Below, piece after piece: positions 33,197 to 39,796 of a stretch of 39,796 nt of DNA. Made by a program: the position numbers and the translations under genes. Source of the DNA: ZC4RG19 sp036279475 (lineage in GTDB: Bacteria > Actinomycetota > Acidimicrobiia > Acidimicrobiales > VFJN01); assembly GCA_036279475.1 (NCBI GenBank), contig DASUJB010000106.1, positions 1 through 39,796 on the forward strand, in the 5' to 3' direction. The stretch's first letter is position 1. Each line of letters opens with the position of its first letter. The notes beneath the pieces are model-generated. The model was given only the letters and a program-made list of their open reading frames with translations, was not told the origin of the DNA and searched no databases.

Positions 33197-33970
33197 TCAG
33201 GGCGAGGCGAGCGCCAGGTCGACCTGGCAGGGTGTCCGGTCGGTCAGCGGGTGGAAGTCGTCGACCGCGGCGCCGCCGAGCCCGACGACGATCCCCTCGA
33301 CGAGGCCCTGGTGGAGCGCGCACACGATCTCGGGGTTGGACTCGGCCAGCTCGCGGAACGGGCAGTGGGCGAAGCCCACGGTCACCTCGGTGGCGTCGCC
33401 GGCCAGCTCGGGGTCGAAGCCGAGGGCGTCGAGCCGGGCCATGAGGCCACCCACGCAGGTGGCGGGGTCCCCCCGGCTCGGCGGCTCGCCGTCCCCGCCC
33501 GCCGCGTCGCCGGGGACGGCCGGCTCGCCTTCGCCGTCGTCCAGCCCCAGGGCCCGGGCGAGGGACTGGGCGTCCGTCCCTCCCTGCTCGCGACCGACGT
33601 CCACGGCCTCGTCGTGGCCGAGCCCGCCGTTGGCGGCCAGCCGCAGGAGCATGCGGGCAAGCACGGGGAACGTGGCGGGTTCGAGCCCGAGGGAGGGTGC
33701 GTCGTTGGCCAGCGAGTAGCGGTGGTGGGGTCGGCCCACGGCGCCGCGAGCGTCGGTCTCGACCTCGAGGAGGCCGACGTCGCGCATCCGCTCGAGGTGG
33801 GGGCGCACGGTGTTGGGGTGGAGGTCGAGGGTCTCGGCCACCTCGGCGGTGGCCAGGGGCCGGGGGGACCGTGCCAGCTCGAGGTAGATCGCGTAGCGGG
33901 TGTTGTCGCCGAGTGCCTTTAGCACGGCGAGCCGGGGTTCTCCGAGCCCCGACGGGCTGCCCTCGGTCAC
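33197..33970 (-). CDS. Winged-helix regulator with C-terminal cysteines (SufR-like)
   Basis: A 257-aa protein starting at GTG 33970. The N-terminal winged helix is AVLKALGDNTRYAIYLELARSPRPLATAEVAETLDLHPNTVRPHLERMRDVGLLEVE. The C-terminal half carries Cys172, Cys203, Cys217 and Cys248, with HCPFRELAESNPEIVCALHQGLVEGI in the pattern of the Fe-S-binding SufR repressors. SufR proteins sense cluster status and repress Fe-S assembly genes. Between the two halves is a Gly/Pro/Asp-rich linker (about 143-170). It lies next to an A-type carrier and divergent to mrp, which fits this role; binding of a cluster here is inferred. Confidence 0.85.
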   Translation of the reverse strand: MTEGSPSGLGEPRLAVLKALGDNTRYAIYLELARSPRPLATAEVAETLDLHPNTVRPHLERMRDVGLLEVETDARGAVGRPHHRYSLANDAPSLGLEPATFPVLARMLLRLAANGGLGHDEAVDVGREQGGTDAQSLARALGLDDGEGEPAVPGDAAGGDGEPPSRGDPATCVGGLMARLDALGFDPELAGDATEVTVGFAHCPFRELAESNPEIVCALHQGLVEGIVVGLGGAAVDDFHPLTDRTPCQVDLALASP

Positions 33971-34014
33971 GGGTGGAGTCTATCCCCGCTCCCGGTTTCC
34001 CCGGTCGGTGCCGG

Positions 34015-34028
34015 TAGAATCCGGGCCG
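34015..34028 (+). promoter_or_regulatory. -10 element (TAGAAT) just before mrp; possible leaderless start
   Basis: TAGAAT (34015-34020) is only 7 bases before GTG 34028, so transcription would begin at about the start codon. No good -35 is seen. Leaderless mRNAs are frequent in actinobacteria. Confidence 0.5.
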
Positions 34029-35215
34029 TGGAGACACCTTCCCTGCCCACCGCCGACGACGTTCGACGGGTGCTCCGCGGGGTGGTCGACCCGGAGCTGG
34101 GCAGCGACATCGTGGACCTCGGCATGGTCCGTGCCGTGCAGGTCCACCCCGACGGCGAGGTCGTCGTCACCGTGGCCCTCACCACCGCCGGCTGCCCTCT
34201 CCGGGCCCAGCTCCAGCGGGACGTCCGGGCCCGCGTCGCGTCGCTCCCGGGCGTGGGCTCGGTGCGCCTGGCGTGGACCGAGATGACCGACGAGCAGCGT
34301 GGCGACGCCATGGCCAAGGCCCGCTGGAACGTCACCCAGCGGCCGGAGGACACCTCGGTCCCGCTCGGGGCCAAGGTCGTCTTGATCTCCTCGGGCAAGG
34401 GAGGGGTGGGGAAGTCGTCGGTCACCGTCAACCTCGCGGCCGCGCTCGCCGCCCGGGGCCTGACCATCGGCGTCCTGGACGCCGACATCTGGGGCTTCTC
34501 GGTGCCCCGCCTGCTCGGCGTGGAGGGGCGCCTGATGGGCGCGACCCGCGCCGGCCGCAAGCAGATCGTGCCGCTCGAGCGCCGGTTGGGCGACGGGGTG
34601 GTCCGCGTGGTGTCCATGGGCCTGCTCGTCGACGACGAGGAGACCGCCCTGATGTGGCGGGGCCTCATGCTCAACCGTGGCGTCCAGCACTTCCTGCAGG
34701 ACGTCCATTGGGGTGACGACCTCGACTACCTGCTGGTCGACATGCCACCGGGCACCGGTGACGTGCAGATGGGGGTGGCCAAGCTCATTCCCCGGGCCGA
34801 GGTCGTGGTGGTCACCACCCCGGCCCGGGCCGCGCAGAAGGTGGCCGTCCGTGCCGTGGGCATGGCTCGCAAGAGCTACCTCCGGGTCGCCGGCGTCGTC
34901 GAGAACATGAGCGCCTTCCGGTGCGACCACGGGCAGAGCTACGCCCTCTTCGGCGAGGGCGGCGGTCGGCAGCTCGCGGCCGACGCCGGGGTGCCCCTGC
35001 TGGGCTCGGTGCCGCTCGAGCCGGCGGTGGCCGCCGGCGGTGACGCCGGGGCGCCGGTCGTCCTGGCGGGCGGACCGGCCGCCGAGGCCTTCCGGGCCAT
35101 CGCCGCCCGCATCGTCGACGAGGCCGTCCCGCCGGCGGCGATGGCGGGCTGCAGCGCCCGCATGCTGGACGCCGCCGTGGCCGCTCTCGACGCCCACGAC
35201 GCGGCCCCGGCCTGA
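34028..35215 (+). CDS. mrp: Mrp/ApbC-type P-loop ATPase, iron-sulphur cluster carrier
   Basis: A 395-aa protein. The N-terminal MIP18/DUF59 domain (about 10-85) contains VDPELGSDIVDLGMV and the conserved TAGCPLR. The P-loop LISSGKGGVGKSSVTVNLA is near residue 120, followed by DADIWGFSVPRLLG and DMPPGTGDVQ. Where many relatives have CxxC, this one reads NMSAFRCDHGQSYALFGEGGG, so only the first Cys is kept. Some actinobacterial Mrp proteins lack both, so activity is not excluded. GTG 34028 is the only start that includes the DUF59 strand. It is divergent to the SufR-like gene and followed by a terminator. Confidence 0.93.
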   Translation: METPSLPTADDVRRVLRGVVDPELGSDIVDLGMVRAVQVHPDGEVVVTVALTTAGCPLRAQLQRDVRARVASLPGVGSVRLAWTEMTDEQRGDAMAKARWNVTQRPEDTSVPLGAKVVLISSGKGGVGKSSVTVNLAAALAARGLTIGVLDADIWGFSVPRLLGVEGRLMGATRAGRKQIVPLERRLGDGVVRVVSMGLLVDDEETALMWRGLMLNRGVQHFLQDVHWGDDLDYLLVDMPPGTGDVQMGVAKLIPRAEVVVVTTPARAAQKVAVRAVGMARKSYLRVAGVVENMSAFRCDHGQSYALFGEGGGRQLAADAGVPLLGSVPLEPAVAAGGDAGAPVVLAGGPAAEAFRAIAARIVDEAVPPAAMAGCSARMLDAAVAALDAHDAAPA

Positions 35216-35232
35216 CCCCGCCATCGGCGGGG
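35216..35232. terminator. Hairpin terminator directly after mrp
   Basis: CCCCGCC-ATC-GGCGGGG is a perfect 7-bp stem starting at the base after the mrp stop, between convergent mrp and the MerR gene. Confidence 0.6.
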
Positions 35233-35252
35233 GGCCGGGTGGCGCCGGTGCG

Positions 35253-36062
35253 TCAGCGGGACGACCCCCCGCCGGTGGCATCCTCCTCGCCGTCGGCACT
35301 GCCGCCGAAGAGGTGCTCGGCCGCCTCCTCGGCGGCCCGGGTGAGCGCGATGTCGAACAGCGAGATCACCGACGCGGCCGCCAGGGGCCGGAGGCGGGAC
35401 ACCGCCTCGTCCAAGCGGTCCCACACCTCGGGGTCGTTGGCGCGTGGATCCTCGGGGGGCAGCAGGTGCTCGAGGAACATGGACACGACGGCGTCGGCCA
35501 TCACCCGCGTGCTCTCGGCGATGACCTGGCCCAGCTCGACACGAGCCACCATCGGGACGCCCAGCCGGCCGAGGCCGGCCGACGCCTCGAAGGCCGCCGG
35601 CACGGTGACGCGCCACCGACCGTCGGGCTCCTCGGTGGCGATGCCCAGCTCGCGCACGAGGGCAGGGACGGCGGCCATGCCCGGCGGCAGGCCGAGCCGG
35701 ACCGCCATCTCGCCGTCGGTCACCACCTCGGCTCCCTCGCCGACCGACTGGGCGACCGCGGTCCGGACGAAGGCCAGGGCGGCGGCACCGGCACGGCCAG
35801 GGGCCCGGTCGAGGAGGCGACGGATGGCGTTGAGCGTCAGGCCGTGCGCCTGGAGGTCTCGGATGGCTTCGAGTCGCACCAGGTGGTGGCCGTCGTACAC
35901 CGCGGCGCGGCCCGAGCGCCGGGGTGGGGGCAACAGGCCCTCGGACTGGTACCAGCGGATGGTGCGCACGGTCGTGCGGGTCATCTCGGCCACCTGGTCC
36001 ACCGTGTAGCCGGCGTCCGCATCCGGAGCGGTGGCGGGGGTGGCGCTCACGGTGCGAACCAT
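35253..36062 (-). CDS. MerR-family transcriptional regulator
   Basis: A 269-aa protein. ATG 36062 places the HTH at about residues 18-85 (GYTVDQVAEMTRTTVRTIRWYQSEGLLPPPRRSGRAAVYDGHHLVRLEAIRDLQAHGLTLNAIRRLLD); GTG 36050 is possible too. The long C-terminal part (~180 aa) is helical and not the short dimerisation/ligand tail of metal sensors. It resembles regulators that bind an unknown small molecule. No Cys pattern for metal is present. Targets are unknown. Confidence 0.88.
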   Translation of the reverse strand: MVRTVSATPATAPDADAGYTVDQVAEMTRTTVRTIRWYQSEGLLPPPRRSGRAAVYDGHHLVRLEAIRDLQAHGLTLNAIRRLLDRAPGRAGAAALAFVRTAVAQSVGEGAEVVTDGEMAVRLGLPPGMAAVPALVRELGIATEEPDGRWRVTVPAAFEASAGLGRLGVPMVARVELGQVIAESTRVMADAVVSMFLEHLLPPEDPRANDPEVWDRLDEAVSRLRPLAAASVISLFDIALTRAAEEAAEHLFGGSADGEEDATGGGSSR

Positions 36063-36213
36063 AGGGGCGCCCGCCGTCGGCGGCGAACCGTCGTGGTGGG
36101 CCCTGGCCACGCCAGGGGACCAGCGGGCACGGAGGGTGCCACGCCGGGGGGCGGCGGGGAGGTCGGTGGACGGCGTCCCGATCCCCCCGGTCGGGCGGAT
36201 GCCCTGCCGGGGG

Positions 36214-37095
36214 TCAGAGGGGAGACCAGGTGCCGTCGAGGTCATCTCCCTTGACGAGCCCCTCGTCGGCCAGCTTGCGAAGGTGGGCCCACACGGTGCG
36301 CCGGGCCACGGGGACGAGGGGTGCCGCCAGCCCGGCGTAGATCTCGTCGACGAGGCCGGCGACGTCCACCGCCCCCCGGTCCCGCACCAGCTGGAGCACC
36401 TGGGACTCGCGCGCCAACCGGTGGTCGATCACCTCCTGGATGGCGGCCACGGGCTCGTCGATCACGTGGCCGTGGCCGGGAGCCAGGGCCTTGAGGCGGG
36501 GGCGGAGCGCCTTGATGCGCTCCAGGGAGGCCAGGTAGGCGGCCATGTCGCCGTCGGGGGGGTTGATCACGACCGTCGATCCCTGCATGAGGTGGTCGCC
36601 GGTGAAGAGGGTGCGCTCCTCGTTGAGCAGGTAGCAGAGGTGGTTCGACGCGTGACCCGGGGTGTGCAGGGCCGTGAGGTGGAACTCCGTGGCCTCGATG
36701 ACGGCGCCGTCGGCCAGCGTGCCGTCCAGGCGGACCCCTCCCCGCCCGCTGCCCGGCGCGAAGGCGAGGACCTCGGCGCCCGTCCGCTTCCTCAGCCCGA
36801 CAGCCCCGGGGGAGTGGTCCTCGTGGGTGTGGGTGAGGAGGATCCACCGTATGCGGTCGCCGCCGCAGCCGGCGATGGCGTCCAGGTGGGCGGCGTCGGA
36901 GGGGCCGGGGTCGATCACCGCGATCTCGTCGATGCCCACCAGGTACGTGTTGGTGCCCGGGCCCGTCATGTGGCCGGGGTTGTGGGCCACGATGCGACGC
37001 ACCATGGGGGAGAGGGCGCTGGCGACCCCGTAGGCGATCGGCTTGGGGCCGACGGTGGCCGCCTCGTCGGTGGCGGCGTGGCGGGAGGGGGTCAC
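36214..37095 (-). CDS. Metallo-beta-lactamase-fold hydrolase (LACTB2-like)
   Basis: A 293-aa protein with the zinc motif LLTHTHEDHSPGAVGL near residue 90. LHTPGHASNHLCYLL, LFTGDHLMQGSTVVINPPDGDMAAYLASLERI and APGHGHVIDEP follow. The C-terminal winged-helix part (RRTVWAHLRKLADEGLVK) is typical of LACTB2-type proteins, which act on RNA or thioester-like substrates. GTG 37095 overlaps the fxsA stop by 4 bases; a start further in would still keep the fold. Confidence 0.9.
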   Translation of the reverse strand: MTPSRHAATDEAATVGPKPIAYGVASALSPMVRRIVAHNPGHMTGPGTNTYLVGIDEIAVIDPGPSDAAHLDAIAGCGGDRIRWILLTHTHEDHSPGAVGLRKRTGAEVLAFAPGSGRGGVRLDGTLADGAVIEATEFHLTALHTPGHASNHLCYLLNEERTLFTGDHLMQGSTVVINPPDGDMAAYLASLERIKALRPRLKALAPGHGHVIDEPVAAIQEVIDHRLARESQVLQLVRDRGAVDVAGLVDEIYAGLAAPLVPVARRTVWAHLRKLADEGLVKGDDLDGTWSPL

Positions 37096-37598
37096 GACCC
37101 GTCCCGCAGCTGGCGGGGCGACCGGGGACCGGGGGGATCCTCCCAGCTCTCGGCGTCCCAGACGTCGGCCGGGCTGTCGCCACCTCGACGGGCGCCGGTC
37201 GTGCGCGGCGAGCCGGGGCGGTCGAGGACCACCAGGCGGCCGCGCCGGGTGACGCTCCTCTGGATCGAGGCCCGGACCGCCGCCCGGGTCACCGGGAACA
37301 GGAGCACCAGGGCCAGCACGTCGCTGACGAACCCCGGCGCGATCATCAGCGCCCCCGCCAGCAGCACGAGGCCTCCGTCGAGCAGCTCGGCGGTGGGCAC
37401 CTGACCCCGTCCGAGGGTGGCCCGGATCCGCCGCAGCACGCCCAGGCCCTCTCGCTTGGCCAGGAGGCCGCCGAGGACGGAGACGAGCACGAGGAGGCCG
37501 ACCGTGTCGAGCACGCCGATGGCGCCCGCGACCCGGACGATGACCGCCAGCTCCACCAGGGGAGCGACCAGGAAGACGAGGATGAGCACGAGCGCCAT
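37092..37598 (-). CDS. fxsA: FxsA-family membrane protein
   Basis: A 168-aa protein from ATG 37598. Three to four hydrophobic segments (MALVLILVFLVAPLVELAVIVRVAGAIG; TVGLLVLVSVLGGLLAKREG; GLVLLAGALMIAPGFVSDVLALVLLFP) match FxsA, including the LLAGALMIAPGFVSDVLG-like block. A ~50-residue polar tail rich in Arg, Gly and Pro follows. In E. coli FxsA modulates phage F exclusion; its general role is not known. It is the first gene of a pair with the hydrolase. Confidence 0.9.
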   Translation of the reverse strand: MALVLILVFLVAPLVELAVIVRVAGAIGVLDTVGLLVLVSVLGGLLAKREGLGVLRRIRATLGRGQVPTAELLDGGLVLLAGALMIAPGFVSDVLALVLLFPVTRAAVRASIQRSVTRRGRLVVLDRPGSPRTTGARRGGDSPADVWDAESWEDPPGPRSPRQLRDGS

Positions 37599-37715
37599 GC
37601 GGAGGTGCCGGCCGGGTGGGAAGGATCGCTGGCCGGGTGCCTTCCAGCCTACCGGCCGACCTGGCCGCCGGTCGGCCCGCCGGGACCGGCCCGCACCCCC
37701 ACGAGTGTGACCCCC

Positions 37716-37744
37716 TTCACAACGGAGGAGCGGTCGGGTACCGT
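37716..37744 (+). promoter_or_regulatory. Promoter candidate with no gene downstream
   Basis: TTCACA (37716-37721), 17-base spacer, TACCGT (37739-37744). On the plus strand nothing recognisable is encoded before the opposite-strand whiB. Confidence 0.5.
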
Positions 37745-37999
37745 GGGTGTCGTGCGACACCGCCGCAGCGTGGTCCCGCACGGCGTGGTTGGAGCGAGGT
37801 GATCGACGGGGGGAGCAAGTGGCGCCGCCCGGTGGGGACCGGGTCGGCAGCCGGGGGGTTGCTCATCGCATCGCTCCAGCCGCGCTGCTCCCCCTTCCCC
37901 CTCCGGTCCGGACCGCTCTCGGCGCTCCCTCCCCCGGCCGCCTGTCCCAGGGCGCTCTCCGTGTAGGCGGGCGCCCGTGACGGGGACCCCGCCGCCGGC

Positions 38000-38033
38000 G
38001 GCGCCGCACCCCCGGCCCCGGGGTGGCGGCGCC
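38000..38033. terminator. Long hairpin downstream of whiB
   Basis: Arms at 38000-38012 and 38020-38033 (GGCGCCGC...CCCC / GGGG...GCGGCGCC) pair over 13 bp with a single bulge and a 7-base loop. It lies 24 bases past the whiB stop and could end transcripts from both sides. Confidence 0.6.
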
Positions 38034-38056
38034 GTGCCGAGGTCGTGACCGGACGG

Positions 38057-38317
38057 CTAGTTGTGCTGCCCCGTCCAGGCCCTGCGCTCGACCTCGCTCA
38101 GCCCTCCCCAGATGCCGTGAGGTTCGCGGATGCGCAGGGCGTACTCGAGGCACGGCTGCCGCACGCCGCAACTGGCGCAGATCGACTTCGCTTGCTCTTC
38201 CCGCCGCAGCTTCTCGCTCTTGCGCTCGAAGTGCGACGGTGGGAAGAAGACGACGGACTGCGGTCCGCGGCACGCGGCTCTCAGCTGCCAATCCTCCTCG
38301 ACACGCTGTGCACTCAC
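38057..38317 (-). CDS. WhiB-family iron-sulphur transcriptional regulator
   Basis: An 86-aa protein of the actinobacteria-specific Wbl family, which bind a [4Fe-4S] cluster and act with the main sigma factor. The four ligands are Cys16 (RAACRG), Cys47, Cys50 and Cys56 (CASCGVRQPC). The G-[IV]-W-G-G turn reads GIWGGLSEVERR. GTG 38317 is preferred over GTG 38323 because the G-rich ribosome site sits 7 bases upstream of it. There is no long basic tail, so it is not WhiB7-like. The short leader and near-consensus promoter indicate strong expression. Confidence 0.95.
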   Translation of the reverse strand: MSAQRVEEDWQLRAACRGPQSVVFFPPSHFERKSEKLRREEQAKSICASCGVRQPCLEYALRIREPHGIWGGLSEVERRAWTGQHN

Positions 38318-38340
38318 AGGCACACCCCCCTCTCAGGCGG

Positions 38341-38369
38341 ACCATACAGCCGGTCCTTACCAGGGACAA
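38341..38369 (-). promoter_or_regulatory. whiB promoter (-35 TTGTCC, -10 TATGGT)
   Basis: Read on the minus strand, TTGTCC (38364-38369) and TATGGT (38341-38346) are 17 bases apart. The predicted start, near 38334, leaves a leader of about 17 bases containing GAGAGGGGGG. Confidence 0.75.
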
Positions 38370-38535
38370 GGGGTGAGGCGGGCCGATCCCATCGGCCGGG
38401 AACGGCGACGTCGCAGGTCAGCTGTCGCAGGTCAGCTACGGTGCCGGGACGGCGGTGCCGCCTTCGCGGGCGATATGGGGCGTCCGGCCGAGCACCGAAA
38501 TGGGTCGAGCGGTGACGGGGCCTCGGGATCGAATG

Positions 38536-39796
38536 TCACTCGGCCGACCGCACCCGCTCCCGGTGGTCGCGGGCGCCGCCCTCCTCGGGCTCGACCTCCA
38601 GCACGAGGCCGTCGATGGCCACGACGCGTGCCGGCTCCCCGGCGCGGACCGGGGTGGCGCGGTTGGTGCGCGCCCTCCAGGGGACGTCGCGCAACGCGAT
38701 GATCCCTTCGGGGTCGATGTCCGTGCGAGCCGCCCCGAGCTCGCCGACCATCCAGTCGCGACCGATGGTGGGCGTCGAGAACCGGCTGCGCACCATGGTC
38801 GGCATGCCCGCCACCATGCCGAGGGTCATGCCCACGAAGGCGACGAGGAGCGTGAGCCAGCTGATGGAGAGGCCGTCGAAGAGGACGAGCGAACCGAGGG
38901 CGAAGCTCACCGTGGCGATGCCCGTCCACAGGCGCGGCACCCCCGTCTGCACGTCGACGGCGTAGCCGAGCATGGCGAACAGCAGGAGCGCCACCCCCAG
39001 CGGTCGGGTGGGCAGCACGGCCAGGCCGTAGCAGCCGAGCACGAGCGAGGCGGCACCGACCATGCCGGCGATGCCCACCCCGGCCGTGAACATCTCGAAC
39101 AGGAGGAGGGCGAGGCCGATCACGAACAGCAGGTAGGCGACGGCCGGGCTGCCCACGGTGTGGGCGACCTGGCCCACGATGTCCAAGCCGCCGAAGGTCA
39201 CGTCGGTCACCGGCTGGCGGCGACCGTCGACCACCTCCGTGCGGAACCCGTCCAGCTCGACGACGAACTCCAGGATGGTGGGCGCGTCGTTGTCCACCAG
39301 GCCGAGCTCGACTGCCCTCCGTGCTCCCACCCGGTCACCCACGTCGACGGTGCCCAGGTCGCCGGGGGACCTGCCCCGGGCCGCCAGGAGGGCGGGCGTG
39401 ACCTCGATGCTGGATCCGGGGGCGACCCCGGACAGGTCGGCCGCCGCCACGAGGCGCACGGCCTCGTCGGTGGCCCGGCTGCCCGACGGCCCGATCCACA
39501 CGCCCACCGGCACGTCGGCGTCGGCCACGGTGCTCGCCAGCCGGTCGAGCGCACCGTCGTCGACCACGGCACCGCCGCTGTCGAACTGGAGCACCAGGGC
39601 CAGGGCGCACGACTCGCTGGCCTGGTCGACCTGGTCGAGGATCATGTCGGCGAGCACGGGGTCGACGAGGCCGTCCGCCTCGACGACGTCGACCGGCCCG
39701 CTGCGGGCGGCGCAGCCCTCGCCCGCGCCGGCCGGCGCCGCCAGCCCAGCGACCATCGCCACCGCCGCCACCAGCAGGGTGGCGCACCGCCCCCGA
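38536..39796 (-). CDS. NfeD-type membrane protein with degenerate ClpP-like domain (5' end beyond window)
   Basis: About 420 residues are visible. GTG 39771 is a possible start, but the frame is open to the window edge and the hydrophobic RCATLLVAAVAMVAGLAAPAGA looks like a signal peptide whose start lies outside. A ClpP/1510-N-like domain (about 25-190), four to five membrane spans and a C-terminal OB-fold NfeD domain (GIIALRDVPWRARTNRATPVRAGEPARVVAIDGLVLEVEPEE) follow. Where active relatives have the nucleophile Ser (ARAASAG), this reads SRATDEA, and the Lys helix is shortened, so protease activity is doubtful. NfeD proteins are usually linked to stomatin/flotillin partners; any partner would be upstream, outside the window. 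Confidence 0.88.
   Translation of the reverse strand, partial: RGRCATLLVAAVAMVAGLAAPAGAGEGCAARSGPVDVVEADGLVDPVLADMILDQVDQASESCALALVLQFDSGGAVVDDGALDRLASTVADADVPVGVWIGPSGSRATDEAVRLVAAADLSGVAPGSSIEVTPALLAARGRSPGDLGTVDVGDRVGARRAVELGLVDNDAPTILEFVVELDGFRTEVVDGRRQPVTDVTFGGLDIVGQVAHTVGSPAVAYLLFVIGLALLLFEMFTAGVGIAGMVGAASLVLGCYGLAVLPTRPLGVALLLFAMLGYAVDVQTGVPRLWTGIATVSFALGSLVLFDGLSISWLTLLVAFVGMTLGMVAGMPTMVRSRFSTPTIGRDWMVGELGAARTDIDPEGIIALRDVPWRARTNRATPVRAGEPARVVAIDGLVLEVEPEEGGARDHRERVRSAE

Larger units (their letters stand above)
37599..38056. other. Gene-poor 458-base stretch with a promoter and hairpins
   Basis: No reading frame here looks coding: those open in all directions are Arg/Gly/Pro-rich with no ribosome site. 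The stretch holds a good plus-strand promoter (37716-37744), a 6-bp hairpin GTGTCG-TG-CGACAC at 37747-37760 right after it, C-rich runs around 37,880-37,910, and a long hairpin at 38000-38033. A short RNA or an unrecognised small gene reading toward whiB is possible. Confidence 0.4.

Noticed and set aside
31902..33719. Long plus-strand frame opposite the beta-propeller and Fe-S genes
   Set aside because: It crosses gene boundaries of three recognisable minus-strand genes and has no motif of its own.
37747..37980. 77-codon plus-strand frame after the orphan promoter
   Set aside because: GTG overlaps a hairpin and has no ribosome site. Composition is that of random GC-rich translation. An RNA is at least as likely.

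Overview
The window is about 39.8 kb of very GC-rich bacterial DNA. Almost all coding sequence is tightly packed, often with 4-base start/stop overlaps and many GTG starts. A WhiB-family Fe-S regulator, a GuaB3-type IMP dehydrogenase paralogue, a LpqY-SugABC-like sugar importer and tandem CIRCE operators point to an actinobacterium. The overall look suggests class Acidimicrobiia; that is an inference from gene content and style, not a database match.

Layout. (1) 1-6.4 kb, plus strand: the end of alr, a P1-family self-processing peptidase, tsaE, tsaB, rimI and tsaD. This is the t6A tRNA-modification set plus ribosomal-protein acetylation. It is followed by groES-groEL behind two CIRCE operators and ahead of a strong hairpin terminator. 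(2) 6.6-11.1 kb, plus strand: a complete ABC sugar importer (lipoprotein, two permeases, ATPase). (3) 11.15-13.1 kb, minus strand: dusB, carrying an unusual low-complexity insertion, and maf. (4) 13.2-14.3 kb, plus strand: a 58-aa protein and a Nudix CoA-pyrophosphatase-like gene. (5) 14.4-20.3 kb, purine block: guaB (minus), an aromatic-amino-acid-decarboxylase-like gene, then guaB3-guaA (plus). (6) 20.5-24.2 kb: a membrane protein with an internal spermidine-synthase-like domain, a LapA-like protein, and a Glu/Leu-dehydrogenase-like protein without the expected lysines.

(7) 24.4-31.1 kb is the accessory-looking part. It holds a Pro/Thr-rich single-pass membrane protein, a small minus-strand gene whose peptide carries VGGPYPNL twice, a DUF4234-like membrane protein, a poly-gamma-glutamate-hydrolase-like enzyme, a lipoprotein and a secreted protein joined across an AT-rich patch, a membrane protein of unknown function and an alpha/beta hydrolase. 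(8) 31.1-36.1 kb: an outer-surface beta-propeller protein and a small Fe-S block (A-type carrier, SufR-like regulator, divergent Mrp/ApbC), then a MerR regulator. (9) 36.2-39.8 kb: a metallo-beta-lactamase-fold hydrolase, FxsA, a gene-poor 460-base stretch with a good plus-strand promoter, WhiB with a near-consensus promoter, and an NfeD-type protein truncated by the window end.

Most of the window is housekeeping. The features most worth following are the repeated-motif peptide gene at 25.74-26.01 kb, the AT-rich patch spanning two genes at 27.8-28.2 kb, the repeat-built insertion in dusB, and the orphan promoter at 37.7 kb. No tRNA, rRNA, insertion sequence, phage gene or CRISPR array was seen.
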